Assembly: GCF_003382285.1 (NCBI RefSeq)
Contig: NZ_QTJR01000007.1
Coordinates: forward strand, 186,001-250,000
Source of the DNA: Lysobacter soli
Lineage (GTDB): Bacteria; Pseudomonadota; Gammaproteobacteria; Xanthomonadales; Xanthomonadaceae
Length of the DNA: 64,000 bases
Reading direction: 5' to 3'
The notes beneath the pieces are model-generated. The model searched no databases. It saw only the letters and a list, made by a program, of their open reading frames with translations, and had not been told where the DNA came from. Positions 53,705 to 61,736 of this stretch are shown here, piece by piece. Made by a program: the position numbers and the translations under genes. The stretch's first letter is position 1. Each line of letters begins with the position of its first letter.

Positions 53705-54337
53705 ATGAAGACCGTGCTGGTGGCCAGTTCCAAGGGCGGCGTGGGGAAGACCACGATTGCCACGCACCTCGCCGCACAGTCGGCGCTCGACGGCCTGCGC
53801 ACCGCGCTGGTCGATGCCGATCCGCAGGAATCCTCCACCCGCTGGGCGCAGCGCCGGGCCGGGCTGGAGAGCGCCGTGCTCCCGCTCGACGGCACCCGCC
53901 GGAAGGCATGGCGCAAGCAATTGCCCGACGACACGCAGCGGCTGGTGATCGACGCCGCCGCCGGCGCGATGGCCGACGACCTCGACGCCTTCCTCGAGGA
54001 AGCCGACGCCGTCGTCGTGCCGGTCCAGCCCTCGGCGCTGGACATCGAGGCGACGGTGCCGTTCCTCGATTCGCTCGCCAGGCACCCGCGCGTGCGCAAG
54101 GGCCAGCTGCGCGTCGGGCTGGTCGGCAACAAGCTCAAGCCGTGGACGAACGCGTCCCAGCAGGCGCTGGAGCTGCTCGCCGCCTGGCCGTATCCCGTGG
54201 TGGCGCAACTGCGCGACAGCCAGGCCTACGTGGTGCTGACCGGGCTGGGGAAGAGCCTGTTCGACTACCACTCCGCCCAGGTGCGCGACCACCAGGACGA
54301 TTGGCAGCCTTTGCTCAAATGGCTGAGGAAAGCCTGA
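53705..54337 (+). CDS. ParA/MinD-family ATPase, orphan
   Basis: The 210-residue protein has the deviant Walker [19 protein letters not shown], Walker [14 protein letters not shown] (with D-A-A rather than the usual D-A-P-P) and D-A-D-P-Q in motif A'. It is the short ParA type lacking an N-terminal DNA-binding domain. No parB or partner gene is adjacent, so its cargo is unknown; ParA-like proteins position protein complexes or plasmids. ATG 53705 has SD AGAGGGAG. It precedes sixA by 71 bases. Confidence 0.87.
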   Translation: MKTVLVASSKGGVGKTTIATHLAAQSALDGLRTALVDADPQESSTRWAQRRAGLESAVLPLDGTRRKAWRKQLPDDTQRLVIDAAAGAMADDLDAFLEEADAVVVPVQPSALDIEATVPFLDSLARHPRVRKGQLRVGLVGNKLKPWTNASQQALELLAAWPYPVVAQLRDSQAYVVLTGLGKSLFDYHSAQVRDHQDDWQPLLKWLRKA

Positions 54338-54408
54338 GCCATCACGTCGTTACGTGATAATGGCGCCCATGATCCTGCCCGCCCTCGCCAAACCGGAGTC
54401 GCCCGCGC

Positions 54409-54885
54409 ATGCGTGAACTGATCCTGCTACGCCACGCCCACGCGGAGCCCGCCGCCACCGGACAGGCCGACCTGGACCGCCCGCTTTCGGCCGAAGGCCT
54501 CGCCGAGGCCGAAGCCGCGGGTCGCTGGCTGGCAGAAAACAAGCTGGTCCCCGACTGCATCCTCTGCTCGCCCTCGCGCCGCACGCGCGAAACGCTGGAA
54601 GCGGTGCTCGCCGCCATCGGCTACGTCGACCAGCGCATCGAGCCGTCGATCTACGAAGCCACGCCCGGCACGCTGATCTCGCTGGCCGACACCCACCGCG
54701 AAGCCGAACGGCTGATGCTGGTCGGCCACAACCCGGGGCTGGAGCGCCTGGCGGCGCTGCTGCACAGCGGGCAGTCGGGCGATTACCGCGGGATGCCGCC
54801 GGGCGGCATCGCGGTGCTGTCGGTGCCCGCCGACGCCGGGCTGGAGCCCGGCGTGGCGCAGCTCAGCGCCTTCTGGTGGCCGTGA
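54409..54885 (+). CDS. sixA: Phosphohistidine phosphatase
   Basis: The 158-residue histidine-phosphatase-fold enzyme begins MRELILLRHAHAE, placing the catalytic RH motif at Arg7-His8; the second catalytic His is in MLVGHNPGLERL. This matches SixA, which removes phosphate from histidine on phosphorelay proteins. Length is standard. Its TGA overlaps the start of yceI (GTG at 54876/54882), so sixA, yceI and the PLD gene form a tightly overlapping operon. Confidence 0.92.
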   Translation: MRELILLRHAHAEPAATGQADLDRPLSAEGLAEAEAAGRWLAENKLVPDCILCSPSRRTRETLEAVLAAIGYVDQRIEPSIYEATPGTLISLADTHREAERLMLVGHNPGLERLAALLHSGQSGDYRGMPPGGIAVLSVPADAGLEPGVAQLSAFWWP

Positions 54886-55493
54886 GGGAACGCCGACCGC
54901 GCCTCGCCCGCTTCCTGCTGCCGTGCCTGCTGGCCATCTGGCCGGCATGGGCGCAGGAAACGGTCGCGCTTCCCGAGCCCGTCCCCACCACGTCTTCCCG
55001 CACCTTCGATCCGCACCACACCCGCTTCGGCTTCGAGCTGCGCACCCGCTGGGGCCAACGCGTGTCGGGGCAGTTCCCGCAGTACGAAGGTGAAGTCTCC
55101 ACCCTGGCCGACGGCCGCCATCGCGTGCGCATCGTGTTGCGCACCGGCGGCGTGGTCGTCTCCGGCTCCGATCGCTACACCGCGCTCGCGCGCGGGCCGA
55201 ATTTCTTCGATGCACAGCACTATCCCTACATCGAGTTCGTTTCCGAGCCGCATCCGGACACGCTCGTCCGCACCGGCGGGCGCATGCGCGGCCGCTTGTC
55301 GATGCACGGCGTGACGCGCATGGAAACCTTCATGCTTTCCCAGGCCGACTGCGAGCGGCCCGGCCGCGATTGCGACGTGCTCGCCACCGGCAGCATCAGC
55401 CGCGAGGACTACGGCCTGGACGGCTGGCAGTTCGCGCTGGCCGACCGCGTGCGCTTCATGCTGCGCGTCCGCCTGGTCGAGACCGCACAGTGA
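54876..55493 (+). CDS. YceI-family periplasmic lipid-binding protein
   Basis: The protein of about 205 residues has a signal peptide (IWPAWAQ, about residue 24) and the YceI beta-barrel: FDPHHTRFGFELRTRWG at the start, NFFDAQHYPYIEFVS, and GRLSMHGVTRMETF. These bind isoprenoid-like lipids in the periplasm. The start is GTG 54876 or GTG 54882, both overlapping the sixA stop. Its own stop overlaps the PLD start (GTGA), so the three genes are translated in coupled fashion. Confidence 0.88.
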   Translation: MAVRERRPRLARFLLPCLLAIWPAWAQETVALPEPVPTTSSRTFDPHHTRFGFELRTRWGQRVSGQFPQYEGEVSTLADGRHRVRIVLRTGGVVVSGSDRYTALARGPNFFDAQHYPYIEFVSEPHPDTLVRTGGRMRGRLSMHGVTRMETFMLSQADCERPGRDCDVLATGSISREDYGLDGWQFALADRVRFMLRVRLVETAQ

Positions 55494-57565
55494 AGCCGGT
55501 CGTGCGACTTTGCGTGGTCGTGCTGTCGCTCGCGCTCGGCGCGTGCGCATCGCTGTCCAACGCCCAGCGCGACGCGGCCACCGAACGCGTGGTGCAGGCA
55601 CGTTCGACGCAGGTCGACTGCACGCAGCCGGACGCCTGTGCCCAGCGGTCGCCGCTGCGTGCGCTCGCCGGACGCGCGTTCGCGCAGTCCACGCCCGACG
55701 CCCCGGCGCATTACGCGTTGATCCTCGACCGCGGCCCCGACGCATTGCTCGCGCGGGTGAACCTGATCCGCAGCGCGACCACCGCCATCGACCTGCAGAC
55801 CTACATCTTCGACGAGGATGACGCCGGCCGGCTGGTGCTCGACGAACTGCTCGCCGCTGCGCGTCGCGGCGTGCGCGTGCGCGTGCTGATCGATCAGCTG
55901 TCCGCGCTCAAGCATGTGGACACGCTCGCCGCGCTGGCCGGCGCGCACGTCAATTTCGAGCTGAAGCTGTACAGCCCCGTGCTCGGTCGCGCGCAGATCA
56001 CCTATCCGCAATACGCGCTCGCCGCCGCGTGCTGCTGGCGCACGCTCAATCAGCGCATGCACACCAAGCTGCTGCTGGTGGACGGCGCGGTCGGCATCAC
56101 CGGCGGGCGCAATTACCAGGACGACTATTACGACTGGGACGACGAGTACAACTTCCGTGACCGCGACCTGCTCGTCGCAGGGCCCGTCGCGCACGTGATG
56201 CGCGATGACTTCGCGCTGTTCTGGAACGATCGCCGCAGCGTGCCGGTGGAACGGCTGAACGATGTCGGCGGCCGCCTGCTCGCAGATGGCGTGCCCGCGC
56301 TGCCCCCGTCGCATTTCGAGCGTCCCGAGCGTGCGGAGGCCATGCGACGCGACGCCGCCGACAGTGCACTGATCGAAGAGCGCCTCGTCTCGCGCGCGAT
56401 GCGCGTCGGCGAAGTGCGCTACATCTCCGACACGCCGGAAAAGCACCGCGCCATCAACGCCGAACAACAGGCCGTGGCGTCCGGTTCGCTGCGCGGGCTG
56501 ATCGAATCGGCGCAGCAGGAAGTGGTGCTGCAGACGCCGTACCTCGTGCTGTCCGACGCCGCGCAGGACATGTTCCGCCAGTTGCACGCGCGCCCGTACG
56601 ACGAGCGTCCGAAGATCGTCATCTCCACCAACAGCCTGGCCGCGACCGACGCGTTCATCGCCTACGCGCTCTCGTACAAGTACAAGCGCCGCTACCTGCG
56701 CGAGCTGGGCTTCAACATCTTCGAGTACAAGCCCTTCCCGCTGGACGCACCGATCGACATCGCCACGACCGGCGCGACGCTGCCCGACCTGCTGCCCGAC
56801 GAGGCGAACACCGATGCCGATGCCGGCGACGACGCCGACGCAGGCACCGGCTCGATCTCGCCCAGCCGCGCGCTCACCGGCGAGAGCGGCGGCAATGCGG
56901 CATCCACGGAGCGCGACGATGCGCAGGCCGCGCCGGTCGATCTGGGCCAGGCGCACCGCGAACTGCGCGATCGCTACGACCGGCGCAGCACCGTCGAGCG
57001 CGCGCAGTACCAGCGCGCGCTGTCGCGCGAATACAGCGCACTGCGCTACAGCACCCGCCGCGCCAACCAGCCCGTGCCGCTCAAGCGCGCCGGCGTACGC
57101 ATCGGACTGCATGCGAAGTCGATGGTGATCGACGGGCGCATCGGCGTGGTCGGAACGCACAACTTCGATCCGCGCGGCGATCACTACAACACCGAAAGCG
57201 CGGTGGTGATCGAGGATCGCGATTTCGCCCAGGCGCTGCGCGCCAGCATCTGGCGCGACATCGCGCCGGCCAACTCGTGGGTGATCGCGCGACGCGACAA
57301 GCCGCCGGTGTTTTCGGGACTCAACTACTCCATCGGCAAGATGTTCGAGGCGATGCCGATCCTGGACCTGTGGCCGATGCGCTATGCGACCAGCTACGAG
57401 TTCGTCGCCAGCGAGCAGTGCCCGCAGCCGCTGCTGCCGAGCGATCCGGATTTCCGCGCCTGCTATCAGCCAGTGGGTGATTTCCCGGAAGTGGCGGCGG
57501 GCATGAAGTCGATCACCACGCGGATCTTCACCGCATTCGGGGCGGGGCTCGCGCCGATTCTCTGA
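55490..57565 (+). CDS. Phospholipase D-family lipoprotein (cardiolipin synthase ClsC-like)
   Basis: The 691-residue protein starts with a GTG overlapping the yceI stop, has a lipoprotein signal (LGACAS, Cys18) and two HKD catalytic motifs: HTKLLLVD-x(4)-ITGGRNYQDDYYDW near residue 190 and HAKSMVID-x(4)-VVGTHNFDPRGDHYNTES near residue 540. The spacing and YNTES end of motif 2 are those of ClsC/YmdC-type outer periplasmic PLDs. Between them lies an acidic, low-complexity segment (DEANTDADAGDDADAGTGS, about residues 440-470) not present in most relatives. It follows yceI in the sixA-yceI-PLD operon. Confidence 0.9.
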   Translation: MKPVVRLCVVVLSLALGACASLSNAQRDAATERVVQARSTQVDCTQPDACAQRSPLRALAGRAFAQSTPDAPAHYALILDRGPDALLARVNLIRSATTAIDLQTYIFDEDDAGRLVLDELLAAARRGVRVRVLIDQLSALKHVDTLAALAGAHVNFELKLYSPVLGRAQITYPQYALAAACCWRTLNQRMHTKLLLVDGAVGITGGRNYQDDYYDWDDEYNFRDRDLLVAGPVAHVMRDDFALFWNDRRSVPVERLNDVGGRLLADGVPALPPSHFERPERAEAMRRDAADSALIEERLVSRAMRVGEVRYISDTPEKHRAINAEQQAVASGSLRGLIESAQQEVVLQTPYLVLSDAAQDMFRQLHARPYDERPKIVISTNSLAATDAFIAYALSYKYKRRYLRELGFNIFEYKPFPLDAPIDIATTGATLPDLLPDEANTDADAGDDADAGTGSISPSRALTGESGGNAASTERDDAQAAPVDLGQAHRELRDRYDRRSTVERAQYQRALSREYSALRYSTRRANQPVPLKRAGVRIGLHAKSMVIDGRIGVVGTHNFDPRGDHYNTESAVVIEDRDFAQALRASIWRDIAPANSWVIARRDKPPVFSGLNYSIGKMFEAMPILDLWPMRYATSYEFVASEQCPQPLLPSDPDFRACYQPVGDFPEVAAGMKSITTRIFTAFGAGLAPIL

Positions 57566-57582
57566 GGCGGTCTGGCCGCCTC
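57564..57582 (+). terminator. GC-rich hairpin after the PLD gene
   Basis: GAGGCGG (57564-57570) pairs with CCGCCTC (57576-57582) around TCTGG, overlapping the stop codon. There is no T run, so terminator function is uncertain. Confidence 0.4.
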
Positions 57583-57936
57583 ACCCCGCAAGAGCGCGTG
57601 ACCGCACCGGATCAGGTCGGTTTTCGCGCAGTGGCCGCCTCGACCCCCATCCGGCGGCCTCCAGACAGCTTCCTGAATGTGACGGTCCTCACCCTCCCTC
57701 TCGTCCCGGTTCGAGAGCCGGAGGCGCATTCGCGCGTGCCGCCATGCCACCCCTGCCATCAGTCATGGCAACGGAAGCGCCGAAATGTCCATCTATATCA
57801 GCGAGTTCCCGCTACGGCGGTGCCCCAGCCAGGTAGGTCTTCGGTGGGGTGACTTCTGGCCCATGGCGGAATGGATATGGTGTTGTACTTTACCAACACA
57901 CCGACGCACTAACCCACCCCCACGAAGGATCCCGCC
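57583..57936. other. Intergenic region without recognisable gene
   Basis: 354 bases between the PLD gene and the first small paralog gene. I see no gene with a convincing start or conserved motif. The last 60 bases hold an AT-richer patch (GGATATGGTGTTGTACTTTACC, split here at 57873-57894) that is the likely promoter of the small gene pair, but no -35/-10 pair of good quality can be fixed. A short frame from 57785 (about 50 residues) has no SD and no family resemblance. Confidence 0.5.
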
Positions 57937-58125
57937 ATGAACGCCCTCAACACTTTCGCCCCGTCCGCCAAGTCCGCTCCGGTCTCCCCGCTGGCCCTGA
58001 TGAACGCCCCGTCGCGCAACCACCGCGAACGCGATTTCGGCGTCGGCTACGGCTCCAGCAGTGGCTACGCCAGCAACCGCCGCTACACGACCGAGTGGGC
58101 GCCGCCGCGCTTCCGCTTTGCCTGA
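57937..58125 (+). CDS. Small protein of unknown function (tandem paralog 1)
   Basis: The 62-residue protein has no signal peptide or membrane segment. Its C-terminal half contains HRERDFGVGYG, then SSGYA, RRY, W and a PRFRFA end. The gene at 58174 encodes a paralog with the same core (25 of 35 aligned positions identical). Among those identical codons at least six differ at synonymous positions only (for example the Asp and Val codons of RERDFGVGYG), which indicates selection on the protein. ATG 57937 is preceded by GAAGGA. The core is rich in Gly, Tyr, Arg and Ser, as in some RNA- or protein-binding tails. I do not recognise the family. Confidence 0.7.
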   Translation: MNALNTFAPSAKSAPVSPLALMNAPSRNHRERDFGVGYGSSSGYASNRRYTTEWAPPRFRFA

Positions 58126-58173
58126 TCCAGGCACCCCGCAGCACCACGCAGTACCGAACGCCAGGACACCGCC

Positions 58174-58356
58174 ATGAACGCCTTCTTTGCCATCCCGACC
58201 CGCCCCAACGCCCCGAGCGCGAATGTCGTCCCGCTGCCGGTGCGCCACATCCATCGCGAACGCGACTTCGGTGTGGGCTACGGCAACAGCAGCGGCTACG
58301 CCACCACCCGCCGCTACGCCCAGGACTGGATGCAGCCGCGCTTCCGCTGCGCATGA
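58174..58356 (+). CDS. Small protein of unknown function (tandem paralog 2)
   Basis: The 60-residue product shares with paralog 1 the MNA start, the HRERDFGVGYG core, SSGYA, RRY and a PRFR-x-A end; the N-terminal half (FFAIPTRPNAPSANVVPLP) is unrelated and proline-rich. The gap to paralog 1 is 48 bases with an AGGA SD before ATG 58174, so both are probably on one mRNA. No cysteines except one near the end (FRCA), no signal peptide. The variable N-terminal half plus conserved C-terminal half suggests a conserved functional tail with a tolerant leader. Function unknown. Confidence 0.7.
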   Translation: MNAFFAIPTRPNAPSANVVPLPVRHIHRERDFGVGYGNSSGYATTRRYAQDWMQPRFRCA

Positions 58357-58479
58357 GCGATCGCGGTGTCCCAAAGCTCCACCCCTGAGCCGCCCCGCTC
58401 CCCCCGTGACCGTACCCATGCAGGACCCGCCCAGCGCGCAGACCAGACCTACATCCTCGTTCCCCCTGGCCCGCAGCCG

Positions 58480-58509
58480 GTGCGTCGGACTCTCTCCGTG
58501 ACGACGCAC
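58480..58509 (+). other. Hairpin downstream of the small paralog pair
   Basis: GTGCGTCG (58480-58487) and CGACGCAC (58502-58509) form a perfect 8-bp stem with a 14-base loop. A TTTTT run follows 13 bases later. It could end the small-gene transcript, but the spacing to the T run is too large for a standard terminator. Confidence 0.35.
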
Positions 58510-58580
58510 TGACTCCGGGCCCCTTTTTGTCTGGACTTCCCCGGCAGCCGTTTTGCCCGCCGCTCGGCTAAGGTGTCGCG

Positions 58581-59015
58581 ATGGACACGCAACGCTCCCC
58601 CTTCCGCACCCCGCCCGACCTGGCCACCCTAAACGCGCTCTCGCGCAACACCGCGATGGAGCCGCTGGGCATCGTGTTCACCGAGGTCGGACACGATTTC
58701 ATCCGCGCCACCATGCCTGTCGACGAACGCACCCGGCAGCCGTACGGCCTGCTGCACGGCGGTGCGTCGGTGCTGCTGGCCGAAACGCTTGGCAGCAGCG
58801 CCGGCATGCTCTGCGTCGGCGAGGACGAAGCCTGCGTCGGCATCGAGATCAACGCCAATCACCTGCGCGGCGTGCGCGAGGGCACCGTCACCGGCACCGC
58901 GCGTCCGCTGCACGTGGGTGGCCGCACGCAGGTGTGGGAGATCCGCATCGAGGACGAACGCCATCGCCTGGTGTGCGTCTCGCGCATCACGCTCGCGGTG
59001 ATCGCGCGCCCCTGA
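58581..59015 (+). CDS. Hotdog-fold thioesterase, PaaI/EntH type
   Basis: The 144-residue protein has the PaaI/YdiI-type hotdog motif: PYGLLHGGASVLLAETLGSSAGM with the catalytic HGG and Glu/Asp, then GIEINANHLRGVREGTVTG, and WEIRIEDERHRLVCVSRITLAVI. It hydrolyses acyl-CoA thioesters such as aromatic or hydroxybenzoyl-CoA. Close in pattern to MenI/EntH proofreading thioesterases. ATG 58581 has no strong SD. It stands alone 120 bases before the acyltransferase. Confidence 0.85.
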   Translation: MDTQRSPFRTPPDLATLNALSRNTAMEPLGIVFTEVGHDFIRATMPVDERTRQPYGLLHGGASVLLAETLGSSAGMLCVGEDEACVGIEINANHLRGVREGTVTGTARPLHVGGRTQVWEIRIEDERHRLVCVSRITLAVIARP

Positions 59016-59142
59016 GTCCGCGCGCGCAGTCGCGCGTGCCGGCGGGCCCGGCGCCCGCGCATTGCGGAACCTGTCTGGAACCAACGCCGCATCCCGCCCA
59101 TGACGCTGGTGGCGACACCGCGGCTTCGGTATCGTGCGTTCA

Positions 59143-59949
59143 ATGAATGCGCCGTCCCCCCACGCCGGCGCGACGGCGCCGACCACGGCGCCCGCCGCGC
59201 GCGCGCTCCGTTATCTCGTCCGCGTGCCGCTGCTGCTGTGGCACGTGTTCGTCGACCTGCCGCTGACGCTGCTCACCGCCGTGCCGTTCCTGGAGAACGT
59301 GCGCATCGGCGACGAGTCGCTGGAACATCGGGCCATCCGCGCATGGTCCGCGGGGCTGATGTGGATCTTCGGCTTCCGCCTGCGCCGCATCGGCCAGCCG
59401 CTGCCGGGCGCGGCGATGTTCGTCGCCAACCATGTGAGCTGGATCGACATCGAGACGCTGCACAGCCAGCGCATGATGGGCTTCGTCGCCAAGCGCGAGA
59501 TCGCCAGCTGGCCGGTCGTCGGCTGGCTCGCCTCACGCGGCGAAACCATCTTCCACGCCCGCGGCAGCACCGAATCGCTCGGCGGCGTGCTGCACGAAAT
59601 GCTCGGTCGCCTGCGCGAGGGCCGCTCGATCGGCGTGTTCCCCGAAGGCGGCACGCGCGGCGGTCGCGAGATCGGCCCGTTCCACGCCCGCATCTTCCTA
59701 GCGGCTGTGGAAGCCGGCGTGCCGGTGCAGCCGGTCGCGCTGCGCTACGGCGAACACGGCGACGCGCAGCACGTGGTGGCGTTCCAGCCCGGCGAGAGTT
59801 TCCTGGCGAATTTCCTGCGCCTGCTGGGCGAGCCGCCGCGGCTGGCGGAAGTGCATTTCCTCGAACCGATCCTGCCCGCGCAGACCGAAGGCCGTCGCCG
59901 CATCGCCGAAACCGCGCGCACGCGGATCATCGAGGCCATGAAGAGCTGA
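59143..59949 (+). CDS. plsC: 1-acyl-sn-glycerol-3-phosphate acyltransferase
   Basis: The 268-residue protein has the acyltransferase motifs NHVSWIDIETL (NHx4D, catalytic), VFPEGGTRGG (acceptor-binding) and VPVQPVALRY. A membrane-anchor segment lies near residues 25-45 (VRVPLLLWHVFVDLPLTLL). It makes phosphatidic acid or acts as a related lysophospholipid acyltransferase. The start is ATG 59143; GTG 59134 is possible but there is no SD for either. It is followed by the alpha/beta hydrolase 28 bases downstream, probably one operon. Confidence 0.85.
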   Translation: MNAPSPHAGATAPTTAPAARALRYLVRVPLLLWHVFVDLPLTLLTAVPFLENVRIGDESLEHRAIRAWSAGLMWIFGFRLRRIGQPLPGAAMFVANHVSWIDIETLHSQRMMGFVAKREIASWPVVGWLASRGETIFHARGSTESLGGVLHEMLGRLREGRSIGVFPEGGTRGGREIGPFHARIFLAAVEAGVPVQPVALRYGEHGDAQHVVAFQPGESFLANFLRLLGEPPRLAEVHFLEPILPAQTEGRRRIAETARTRIIEAMKS

Positions 59950-59977
59950 ACTTCACGTTTGCAGGAGTAAGGCTTCC

Positions 59978-61012
59978 GTGCGAGCAACCGAAAACCGCGC
60001 CATGGTCCCCGGCATGCTGAATGCGTCCGACTACCGCCCGCCTCGCTGGCTGCGCAATGCGCACGTGCAATCGGTGCTCGGCTCCAGTCCGCTGCGTCGC
60101 CGCCATGGCGAACGCAGCCTCGCGCAGCTGAATGCGGTCAGCACGGTCCACACCATCGAGGCAGGCGAGGACGCGCGCCTGCAGGGCGTGCACACCGCGC
60201 TGCCCGGCACGCCCTCGCGCGGGCTGGTGATGCTGCTGCACGGCTGGGAAGGCAGCGTCGATTCCAGCTACATGCGCCTGACCGCGGCCGAACTGCTGCG
60301 CGAAGGCTTCGAGGTGTTCCGCCTCAACTTCCGCGACCACGGCAACACGCACCACCTCAACGAAGGCCTGTTCCACTCCAACCGCATCGACGAGGTCGTG
60401 CGCGCGGCGGCGGAAGTCGCGCGGCTGTATCCCGATCGCCCGCTCGCCGTCGCCGGTTATTCGCTCGGCGGCAACTTCGCGCTGCGCCTGGCGTTGCGAG
60501 CGCCCACCGCGGGCGTGCCGCTGGTGCACGTCGCGGCGGTGTGCCCGGTGCTCGACCCGGCGCGCACGATGGATTCGATGGAACAGGGCCTGCCGGTGTA
60601 CCTGTGGTATTTCGAGCGCAAGTGGCGCGGCTCGCTCGCGCGCAAGCGCGCGCTGTTCCCGCAGACGCACGCGTTCGACGACCAGGTGCTGGGCCTTCGC
60701 ATGCGCCCGCTCACGCAGTGGATGGTCGAACGCCACACCGAATTCGGCACGCTCGAGCGCTATTTCGACGGGTACTCCATCGCCGGCGATCGCCTGGCCG
60801 GGCTGCAGGTGCCGGCGAGCATCCTGATGGCCGCCGACGACCCGGTGATTCCCGTCGACGGCTTCCACAAGCTGCAGCTGCCGCCCGACACGGAGCTGGA
60901 AATCTCGCCGTGGGGCGGCCATTGCGGCTTCCTGCAGAGCGCGAAGCTGGACGGCTTCGCCGAGCGCTGGATCGCCGGGCGCATCAGCGAGCGGCTGCCG
61001 CGCCCGCAGTGA
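59978..61012 (+). CDS. Alpha/beta hydrolase, YheT-like
   Basis: The 344-residue alpha/beta-hydrolase has oxyanion-loop VMLLHGWEGSVDSSYM, nucleophile elbow VAGYSLGGNFALR with Ser at its centre, and catalytic Asp and His in the LMAADDPVIPVDGF and WGGHCGFL stretches. This matches the YheT/ABHD1-3 hydrolases (carboxylesterase or lipase-like). The N-terminal PPRWLRNAHVQSVLGSS is the family start. GTG 59978 is used (SD AGGAG about 10 bases upstream); ATG 60002 or 60014 are alternatives. Located right after plsC, so lipid turnover is plausible. Confidence 0.87.
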   Translation: MRATENRAMVPGMLNASDYRPPRWLRNAHVQSVLGSSPLRRRHGERSLAQLNAVSTVHTIEAGEDARLQGVHTALPGTPSRGLVMLLHGWEGSVDSSYMRLTAAELLREGFEVFRLNFRDHGNTHHLNEGLFHSNRIDEVVRAAAEVARLYPDRPLAVAGYSLGGNFALRLALRAPTAGVPLVHVAAVCPVLDPARTMDSMEQGLPVYLWYFERKWRGSLARKRALFPQTHAFDDQVLGLRMRPLTQWMVERHTEFGTLERYFDGYSIAGDRLAGLQVPASILMAADDPVIPVDGFHKLQLPPDTELEISPWGGHCGFLQSAKLDGFAERWIAGRISERLPRPQ

Positions 61013-61154
61013 GGGGCGCGATTTGTCGCATGCGTCACCGCGTGTCGTTCGTGACAAGAAAATGCCCGGTCGCCGACAGCCCGCGTTCAAGCCGGCGTTG
61101 CTAGCGTCGCGCTGTCGGCCGACGATCGTTTGCCGCTTCCACAGGGGTTGTGAC

Positions 61155-61637
61155 ATGAAACGCGATGCCTTCCGCGCCGCCGTCGTCCTCTTCGCGATGT
61201 TCGCCAGCGCCTCCGCGATGGCGCAGGACGAAGCCGAGTCGCCCGCGCTCGACCTGAGCGTGCCGGCCGAACGCATCCATTTCGCCAGCACCGATCCCGA
61301 CGTGAACTACGGCAACGATCCGCCGGGTGCGTGGCGGCCGATCACGCCGGCCGAGGCGGAAGCGTCCACGAAGAACGACTGGCAGGTGCATGGCGCGGTC
61401 GAGGCGGGCATCGGTTATTCGAAGAACACCGGCACCAGCAACTGGCAGGCGGTGAACCTCAACCTCGACAAGACCTACACCACCGACGACGGCGACACGA
61501 ACCACGTCAACATCGACATCAACGTCGGCCGCAGCGATGGCCCGGTGTTCGGCCCCGGCGCCGTCTATGGCCCCGGTTACTACGGTCCGTCGCCGATGCC
61601 CGCGCCGATGCGCGCGCGGGGTCCGTTCGTCCGCTGA
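61155..61637 (+). CDS. Exported protein of unknown function with Gly/Pro/Tyr tail
   Basis: The 160-residue protein has a signal peptide (ASAMAQ, about residue 24) and a mature part of about 136 residues: VHGAVEAGIGYSKNTGTSNWQAVNLNLDKTYTTDDGDTN suggests a short beta-barrel or beta-sandwich (alternating pattern), ending with a Gly/Pro/Tyr-rich tail (YGPGYYGPSPMPAPM). No catalytic motif. ATG 61155 has GGGG 5-10 bases upstream. Probably a small periplasmic or outer membrane protein; no partner gene. Confidence 0.6.
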   Translation: MKRDAFRAAVVLFAMFASASAMAQDEAESPALDLSVPAERIHFASTDPDVNYGNDPPGAWRPITPAEAEASTKNDWQVHGAVEAGIGYSKNTGTSNWQAVNLNLDKTYTTDDGDTNHVNIDINVGRSDGPVFGPGAVYGPGYYGPSPMPAPMRARGPFVR

Positions 61638-61736
61638 GGCGGCAGTCCGGCGGGGTTTTGCCGGAAATCCCGAGCGCCCGGAAGGGCCGGGGCATGCGGC
61701 TACAATCGACGCTTTCGCCCGAGCGTCCGAGTAGTC

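Noticed and set aside
57785-57935. Short frame of about 50 codons before the small paralog pair
   Set aside because: No SD, no resemblance to the paralog core, and it runs into the next gene's leader.
58480-58527. Hairpin plus T run after the small paralogs as a terminator
   Set aside because: The T run is 13 bases from the stem, too far for a standard rho-independent terminator; kept only as a hairpin.
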